A stretch of 18,707 nt of DNA, from contig CAZDEK010000011.1 of NCBI GenBank assembly GCA_964504625.1, positions 1-18,707 on the forward strand, read 5' to 3'. Shown piece after piece: positions 13,823 to 18,707 of this stretch; positions within the stretch are counted from its first letter, which is position 1; every line of letters starts with the position of its first letter. The DNA comes from CAZDEK01 sp964504625. Its GTDB lineage: Bacteria; Patescibacteriota; Saccharimonadia; CAILAD01; GCA-016700035. The notes under the pieces were generated by a model. The model was not told the origin of the DNA. It did not search any database and worked only from the letters and a program-made list of their open reading frames with translations. A program made the position numbers and the translations under genes.

Positions 13823-14407
13823 CTAACCGCCGTACTGGCTCTTGTCAGCCACTGACGACGGCTTGGAGCCGGTGTTGTACACGAGGACCGGCTGGGTGGT
13901 GAGGTTCAGCGGCGCGTCCGACAGGACGTACGGACCGTTCCACTGGATCATCACTCCATCCGGCGTGAAGAAGAAGATCGCATCCTCACTTGGACCCCAT
14001 GTGCCGTCATCCATCGGTGCCGGCGTGGCCACGTATTCCTGGCAGCCGGAGCCGCAGTAGTCGTTAACGACCTCACTCGTGGTCATCTGAGAGCTGGTGT
14101 TGCTCACCTTGCCCTTGACCGTGTAGTTGGCCATCAGCTGACCCTGCTGGCTGAACAGGTAGATGTAGCTGAGCTTGTTCGGATCCGAGTAACGGACGAG
14201 CCGCTCCCGGAGGTTCCGACGCTCGAGCCAGCCGCCCTGTTCCATCTCCTGGAGCGGATACGGGACGGTCTTGGTGGCCGACTCCGTGTACTGCTCGGTG
14301 GTTCGCTGAGACTTCCTCTGAGAGGAGTCCGTCGGACCGGAGCAGCTCGCGAGCACGCTGACGAGTAGCGGCAGCGCGACCAGGGCGATAATGAATCGCT
14401 TCTTCAT
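13823..14407 (-). CDS. Phage-like secreted lipoprotein
   Basis: 194 aa. The signal peptide has MKKR, a hydrophobic stretch at 5-20 and a lipobox LASC with Cys22 as lipidation site, so the mature protein is an extracellular membrane-anchored lipoprotein. A Ser/Thr-rich linker (24-45) is followed by a domain with LERRNLRERLVRYSDPNK, IYLFSQQGQLMANYTVKGKVS, a Cys pair (YCGSGCQEY) and AIFFFTPDGVMIQWNGPYVLSD. From memory this domain recurs in uncharacterised lipoproteins of phages and phage-bearing Gram-positive bacteria. The ATG at 14407 follows AAAGGA. It lies 71 nt after the 173-aa membrane gene, which it probably accompanies. A role such as superinfection exclusion at the surface is speculative. 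Confidence 0.8.
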   Translation of the reverse strand: MKKRFIIALVALPLLVSVLASCSGPTDSSQRKSQRTTEQYTESATKTVPYPLQEMEQGGWLERRNLRERLVRYSDPNKLSYIYLFSQQGQLMANYTVKGKVSNTSSQMTTSEVVNDYCGSGCQEYVATPAPMDDGTWGPSEDAIFFFTPDGVMIQWNGPYVLSDAPLNLTTQPVLVYNTGSKPSSVADKSQYGG

Positions 14408-14428
14408 GGGTTTCCTTTGCTGGGTTGT

Positions 14429-14451
14429 GGCGGGGGCAGAGTGCCCCCGCC
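14429..14451. repeat. Perfect 10-bp hairpin between the two phage-like genes
   Basis: GGCGGGGGCA (14429-14438) and TGCCCCCGCC (14442-14451) enclose a 3-nt loop in the 71-nt gap between the two genes. No T tract follows on the minus strand, so it resembles an RNA-stability or processing stem more than a terminator. Confidence 0.75.
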
Positions 14452-14478
14452 GAGGGTGAACTAGGACTAGCGAGAGGA

Positions 14479-15000
14479 TCAGTCGTCCGGGAGGCAGTCC
14501 GTCGACGGCGAGCTGCCATCGATCTGGTAGGGCAGGTCCGGCGAGCGCCACTCAGCCCGGAGCGTCTTGCGCGCCTCGGCGTTGTAGGCCGCGGCGGCGT
14601 TCCGACACTCGGACTGGATGCCCTGGACGGTGGTCTGACGTGACTGCAGCTGCTGGGTGTAGAGCTGGGTCGCAACCAGATCGGAGTCACTGGGCTTCGG
14701 CGTGTTCGCCACGAACTGATCAAGCACCTTTTGGGCGTCGGTCAGCTGCACGTCGAACTTCTTCACGCTCGCGTAGGTGTCCTCGAAGAACGCCTGCGCG
14801 CTGACGCGGTTGATCGCGCTGTTGCGCTCGCGGACGACGTCGCCGGCACCGCGCGGGCCACTGGTGGCCACGCTGATGCCCCAGGCGAACACCGGGACGA
14901 TGACGACTGCGGCGATGAGCACCCACACCCACGTCTTGACGCGGCGCGGGGTCCAACGCTCGATCTCGTCATCCCACTTCTCTTCCAAGGTCTTGGACAC
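14479..15000 (-). CDS. Actinophage-like membrane-anchored protein
   Basis: 173 aa. A cytoplasmic N-tail (1-22, acidic then TPRRVK) is followed by one transmembrane helix at about 23-44 and an external domain. The external part resembles, from memory, single-pass proteins frequent in actinobacterial phages and plasmids. It shares the ISVATSGPRGAGDVVRERNSAINR start after the helix, a QAFFEDTYASVKKFD helix, and a C-terminal AAAYNAEARKTLRAEWRSPDLP and TDCLPDD with paired cysteines (SECRN and TDCL). The function of that family is unknown. The GTG at 15000 is preceded by GAGGAG at 10 nt. Codons are strongly GC-rich. It is the first gene of a two-gene unit with the lipoprotein and follows a structured leader. 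Confidence 0.78.
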   Translation of the reverse strand: MSKTLEEKWDDEIERWTPRRVKTWVWVLIAAVVIVPVFAWGISVATSGPRGAGDVVRERNSAINRVSAQAFFEDTYASVKKFDVQLTDAQKVLDQFVANTPKPSDSDLVATQLYTQQLQSRQTTVQGIQSECRNAAAAYNAEARKTLRAEWRSPDLPYQIDGSSPSTDCLPDD

Positions 15001-15030
15001 TTTCGTTCACACTCCTCGTGTAGAAGGTAC

Positions 15031-15306
15031 ATAGCGAATCAGTCGCTATCACTGTGAGGGTCATCCCCCCATGGTGGGTAACGGGAAGGCGGCGCACCTT
15101 CACACCATGGAAAGATGATGAGTAAAAGCAGCAAAGTAAGGAGCTTGCTGCCACCCTGAGCGGTCCCGTTATCCGCTCATCACTCTGCTCGTTCTGGTTA
15201 TCAGCCGTGTTCAGCGCTTGATGAGTGGATAGTTGTCAGGGTATATAGACACAAAAATCCCGCTGGCCGCAGACCTAAGGCTTGTCTTTGGCGAAAACGG
15301 GATTTT
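15031..15306. other. Non-coding region dense in inverted repeats (structured RNA candidate)
   Basis: The 470-bp gap 15001-15469 has no credible gene. Its first 300 bp carry ATAGCGA/TCGCTAT (15031, 15043), CCATGGTG/CACCATGG (15069, 15103) with an inner GAAGG/CCTTC, and GCAGCAA/TTGCTGC (15128, 15145). TGAGCGG/CCGCTCA (15157, 15173) competes with CCGCTCATCA/TGATGAGTGG (15173, 15219, one G-T), because both use 15173-15179. AAAATCCCG/CGGGATTTT (15254, 15298) has inner GCC/GGC and AGAC/GTCT helices and a T5 on the minus strand. It could be the leader of the phage-like pair or an independent RNA. No known RNA family is recognised. Confidence 0.6.
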
Positions 15307-15433
15307 CGATACCTATAGCTAATTCGGTTGTGAAAGCATAGTAGCAAAACGCAGCACGCTTGTCAAGTGCTTTGAACACTTTTCTGCCATAGCTAGCAAT
15401 TCCAGCTTAGTCGACCTGTTATTCTGCTTTACG

Positions 15434-15462
15434 TCGACCCCTGCAAAGGATACACTTACCAT
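15434..15462 (+). promoter_or_regulatory. Probable leaderless promoter of the 1048-aa gene
   Basis: TCGACC (15434-15439), a 17-bp spacer and TACCAT (15457-15462) end 7 nt before the ATG at 15470. An alternative is TTTACG with TACACT, six bases earlier. No Shine-Dalgarno lies at a usable distance from the ATG. Confidence 0.5.
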
Positions 15463-15469
15463 AAGTATT

Positions 15470-18400
15470 ATGTACTCTACATCTTCCTACGACCCGCTTT
15501 CGGCGATCCTCGGTGTCATCGCAATCATTGTCTTCAATCCACTTGTTTGGCTTGTTGTCATCGTGCTGCTCATCGTCCGTCATGACAACAAAAAGAAAGC
15601 TGCGCTGCGACAACAAGCGAATAGCTCCTCTCTCAACCCGGCTTCATCGGTACCGAGCAGTTCTGTCTCGAACACCGCAGCCCAGGACGACACGACGCCA
15701 AGTTTGTTGGAGGAAATGGCACTCAATACTACTGACGAGATCGAACGCGACGTGCTGCAACGAGCTGCCTACTCCCTACGACACAAACTGCATTACTTAG
15801 TGCCGCGTTCCGCCTATCGCAAACAAACCCAAACCCACACAGAAGCCGCACCGTCGAGCGCCGTAGCACATTCAGCCCCGACTGCCACACCTGCCCACAC
15901 CGAGAAAGTCACGCCGCCATCGCCGCCAGCAATTCCACTCAGTGAGCGCGGCCTACAGGCCCTACAGAATATTAACGTTTTACTCTACCTGGGCGCCTTT
16001 TTCGTCGTTGTAGCTGCCAGTATCTTTGCTGCTACTACTTCACAAGCTATTGGGGCTGGTGGCCAGATTGTCATCATGGGACTCGTTACAGCCGCTTTCT
16101 TCCTGACTGGTCTGGGCCTTTACCGCTATACCGATCGGATTAAGCCGGCTGGCGTCACCTTCACGGCGATCGGTCTCTTGCTTGCGCCCTTGGTCGGGGT
16201 AGCAGCTCAAAGTCTGCTCTTTGCGGGGCGCAACCCGGCTCCGGTTTGGCTCGTCACCTCTGCCGTGATGCTTATCATGCAAGTCATTGCTTTTGCGACC
16301 ATTCGTCAAACCTACATCGCCTACTTCGCATCGCTCACCACCATCTCGCTCTTCCAGTCACTACTCGCCACCGCCAAGGCTGAACTTTTCTGGTTTGGCT
16401 GGGTCCTGCTGATTACCGCCATGGTATACGCGATTGCGGCGAAGTTCTTTACGAATCGCCAGATTAGTCAGCCGCTAGAAATTGTTGCCCAGGTCTTTGT
16501 CCCGCTCTCTGTACTGCTAGCAGTCGTCAGCTGGCCGATTTTTGGTATATGGCATGTCGGGGTGCAGTTATTGCTGGCAGCAACTTTCTATCTGATCTGC
16601 ATGGCCTTGCGTGATTTCGATGCTTCCGACAGCACACAAATCTATCTCTGGATCGCAGCAAGCTTGCTGCCGGCAGGGCTAACCCTGACATTAACGGGCC
16701 GCAAGTTGCCGGCGATAGCCATCTATGCAACGCTCTGGGTAATCGCCATTGCGTATGTGGCTGCCGAGAAATATGCCCTCCACGATCGCCACCGCCAAGT
16801 TTACGAATGGATATCCAGCATCATGGTCATTGCTGGCCTGGCACTTCTTGCCGACAGCCCATACCGTCAAGCTTGGGCCTGGCTGGCGGCGACCGGTTTT
16901 CATGCCCTACATTATTTGATCACGCGCCGACGACTCAGCTATGGGCTCTTTCTTGCCACCCTGTCCATCACGCCACTCGGATTGATTAGCGCAGTCGTAC
17001 GACCCACCAAGCCAGAAATTGTAGCGACCGCAATCTATACCGTAATGGCAGTCATAGCGGCCCCTATCGCCCAGAAACTGTGGCAACGACTACGCCGACC
17101 TAATTACGCTCTAGTCACCCGTTTAGCCAGCTTGCTCTGGCTCGCCTGGGCAATCATATCAGCAATTGCAGCTGGCTCTGCGATTGCTGGTAGCATCACC
17201 CTGATAGTCGGCGGAATAATCTGCTTGTATTACGCCCTTAGCCGCCATTCCTGGCACCTGGTGATCACGGCCGTGGCCTGGAATACCGCCGTCATTACGC
17301 TCGCATTTCACTTCGACTGGCCAAGAGCCCTATCTGCTGTCGCTCTACTTGCTGTGTCTGGACTTATCTACGCCTGCCGCTGGCAGCCACGGCTAGAAGC
17401 TGACAGCCACTCTATCCGTGAGCTAGCGCTAGCAAGCTTCGGCCTAGCTTTCATGTGGGGATTACTCGCCCCAGGATGGTCCGGTAAAGCTGCTGCCCTG
17501 ACTGTGGCCGCTGTAACGCTTATCATCGCCCTGGCAGAAACTGACTTCGAAAGCCTCTTTCTCGGTACGGCTTTTGCGTATGCCGGCATCATTGGTCTGG
17601 GTGCAAGCCTCACATGGGGCTCGAGCTGGACCATTGGCCTACTGCTACTCATAAGTTTGGCCACCTATAGCCTCAAGCCACTGCGCCCTCGGCTTGCCCA
17701 AGAGCCTGGCTTCACAATGCTGTATGGCTTTGGCTTGGCCGCCACCTATGCCGCCGCTTTCGTACTACCCTCTTGGCCCAATATTATCCTTGCCTGTCTC
17801 GTCATTGGCAGCCTTGTCGCACTTAGTTACCGCGAATCAGAAGAGATCGCCAGCGCCCTTGCCTGGTTGTGCCTGCTGGGTATTGCGCTACTCGTCGCTC
17901 ACCGCGCTGGCTGGTGGATGAGCCCGTCGCTACTCGCTACTGGGCTCATGCTCTATGGCTACGGCAGTATCGCTAGTCCTGAAAGCCGACGTGCTCAGCT
18001 CGCACGCTGGGTAGGGATCGTCGGTACCTTCGCCACCATTGGTACTAACTCAGTCAATACCCTCCCCTCCTGGCTGCCAGTCGCTCAAAACTATACTGCT
18101 GGTGCCCTGAGCCTGGCTGAAAGCTCGAGAATGCACTGGCGCCCCGGCAAATACCTTGCCTCGGCAGTGATTTGGCTCGTCACTCTACAGGCCTACAACG
18201 CCGCCGGGATAACCGCAAGCCAAGTCTATATGCAGACTACTGCAGCCTATTTTGCTGCACTTGCCTATCGCTTTTACCAGCGTGGTGAGAAGCAGACACA
18301 AGATATTCTGACCGCCACTGCACTTGGCTTTGCCACCATCCCATTGGCTTTTCAGGCGCTGGGCGACCAAACCGGTGGCTATGTTCTGGGAATCCTAGGA

Positions 18401-18616
18401 GTGGGTATCGCGATCCTCCTGATAGGTCTCGCATCTCATTACGCCCTGGTGCGTACTTGGGGAATCGCTACGCTCGTCATCATCACCCTCTACAAAACAG
18501 CTGGTTCGATCCTTCAGCTACCTGCTTGGGTATGGTTTGGTGTGATTGGCCTGAGCATCCTTGCAGGTGCCATTTACTTACTATCGCGCCGTCACGACGA
18601 ACCAAAAACTAAGTAA
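15470..18616 (+). CDS. Very large polytopic membrane protein (SCO7613/DUF2157-like)
   Basis: 1048 aa. One hydrophobic N-terminal segment (about 11-36) and a basic stop (RHDNKKK) are followed by a Ser/Thr/Pro/Ala-rich cytoplasmic linker with a helix near 79-110. From about 165 on, some 25 or more closely spaced hydrophobic segments run almost to the C-terminus (SRRHDEPKTK). LQALQNINVLLYLGAFFVVVAA at the entry to the membrane part resembles the large hydrophobic proteins annotated DUF2157 or SCO7613 C-terminal domain in Actinobacteria and Patescibacteria. Function is unknown; transport or envelope assembly is possible. No catalytic or nucleotide-binding motif is visible. The stop overlaps a convergent gene by 8 bp. 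Confidence 0.88.
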   Translation: MYSTSSYDPLSAILGVIAIIVFNPLVWLVVIVLLIVRHDNKKKAALRQQANSSSLNPASSVPSSSVSNTAAQDDTTPSLLEEMALNTTDEIERDVLQRAAYSLRHKLHYLVPRSAYRKQTQTHTEAAPSSAVAHSAPTATPAHTEKVTPPSPPAIPLSERGLQALQNINVLLYLGAFFVVVAASIFAATTSQAIGAGGQIVIMGLVTAAFFLTGLGLYRYTDRIKPAGVTFTAIGLLLAPLVGVAAQSLLFAGRNPAPVWLVTSAVMLIMQVIAFATIRQTYIAYFASLTTISLFQSLLATAKAELFWFGWVLLITAMVYAIAAKFFTNRQISQPLEIVAQVFVPLSVLLAVVSWPIFGIWHVGVQLLLAATFYLICMALRDFDASDSTQIYLWIAASLLPAGLTLTLTGRKLPAIAIYATLWVIAIAYVAAEKYALHDRHRQVYEWISSIMVIAGLALLADSPYRQAWAWLAATGFHALHYLITRRRLSYGLFLATLSITPLGLISAVVRPTKPEIVATAIYTVMAVIAAPIAQKLWQRLRRPNYALVTRLASLLWLAWAIISAIAAGSAIAGSITLIVGGIICLYYALSRHSWHLVITAVAWNTAVITLAFHFDWPRALSAVALLAVSGLIYACRWQPRLEADSHSIRELALASFGLAFMWGLLAPGWSGKAAALTVAAVTLIIALAETDFESLFLGTAFAYAGIIGLGASLTWGSSWTIGLLLLISLATYSLKPLRPRLAQEPGFTMLYGFGLAATYAAAFVLPSWPNIILACLVIGSLVALSYRESEEIASALAWLCLLGIALLVAHRAGWWMSPSLLATGLMLYGYGSIASPESRRAQLARWVGIVGTFATIGTNSVNTLPSWLPVAQNYTAGALSLAESSRMHWRPGKYLASAVIWLVTLQAYNAAGITASQVYMQTTAAYFAALAYRFYQRGEKQTQDILTATALGFATIPLAFQALGDQTGGYVLGILGVGIAILLIGLASHYALVRTWGIATLVIITLYKTAGSILQLPAWVWFGVIGLSILAGAIYLLSRRHDEPKTK

Positions 18617-18707
18617 TAGCTTTCTTTGAGAGCGCCGCCTTGCGAGGTTGAGTTTTTTTAGTCAGCCGCTTTGCCGGCTTCTTTGGTGGCAACACTGTCT
18701 CTATCTC
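18609..18707 (-). CDS. C-terminal end of a Lys-rich protein (cut by the window end)
   Basis: Only the last 32 residues and a TAG stop are present, open to the window edge. The tail is very basic and Pro/Ala-rich (PPKKPAKRLTKK, RKAALSKKAIT), like C-terminal tails of histone-like, ribosomal or other nucleic-acid-binding proteins. It converges on and overlaps the end of the 1048-aa gene by 8 bp. The identity cannot be given from the tail alone. Confidence 0.5.
   Translation of the reverse strand, partial: EIETVLPPKKPAKRLTKKTQPRKAALSKKAIT

Noticed and set aside
14408..14723. Frames overlapping the phage-like genes (14408-14551 extension and 14073-14723)
   Set aside because: These are shadow frames of the 173-aa and lipoprotein genes; the signal peptide starting at 14407 marks the true start.
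1..18707. CRISPR array, transposase or integrase
   Set aside because: No regularly spaced repeats and no DDE or recombinase protein was seen. Only the 79-aa HTH-like protein recalls a recombinase fragment, and it lacks a catalytic domain.

Overview
This window looks like a bacterial chromosome segment of moderate GC content. It carries core genes: tRNA-Ser, a sugar-phosphate isomerase, groES-groEL under a CIRCE operator, and an MprF-type lysyltransferase. TGA and TAG are both used as stops, so the code is standard. The short SIS-type isomerase, the small membrane proteins of actinobacterial flavour, the very large SCO7613/DUF2157-like membrane protein and the leaderless promoters would fit Candidatus Saccharibacteria or another Patescibacterium, or a divergent Gram-positive lineage. 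This placement is an inference from family resemblance and was not tested.

Layout. 145-234: tRNA-Ser(GGA), sharing a bidirectional hairpin with a convergent NYN/PIN-like protein (294-1313). 1392-3306: minus-strand operon of bifunctional phosphoglucose/phosphomannose isomerase, a 217-aa unknown and a small membrane protein. 3448-5862: an accessory block of four unrecognised genes (one plus, three minus) with GC-rich codons, long intergenic regions full of inverted repeats and strong hairpin terminators. 6071-7018 and 7073-8710: a phosphoribosyltransferase-domain protein diverging from the MprF-like gene. 8682-9080: a four-helix membrane protein. 9179-11432: a large transglutaminase-like protein translationally coupled to a 79-aa HTH-like protein. 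11725-13625: groES-groEL. 13823-15000: a membrane-anchored protein and a lipoprotein resembling families often found in phages, especially actinophages, preceded by a 470-bp structured non-coding region. 15470-18616: a 1048-aa polytopic membrane protein, converging on the Lys-rich tail of a gene cut by the window end.

How it works together. Two expression styles coexist. Several chromosomal genes (isomerase, MprF, the small membrane protein, probably the 1048-aa protein and the phosphoribosyltransferase) have a -10 box 6-7 nt before the ATG and no useful Shine-Dalgarno, so they look leaderless. The GC-rich accessory genes have classical Shine-Dalgarno sites, leaders and operator-like repeats. 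The most novel material is the accessory block at 3.4-5.9 kb, with several distinct repeated operator motifs, and the structured region at 15.0-15.3 kb with mutually exclusive helices next to the phage-like gene pair.
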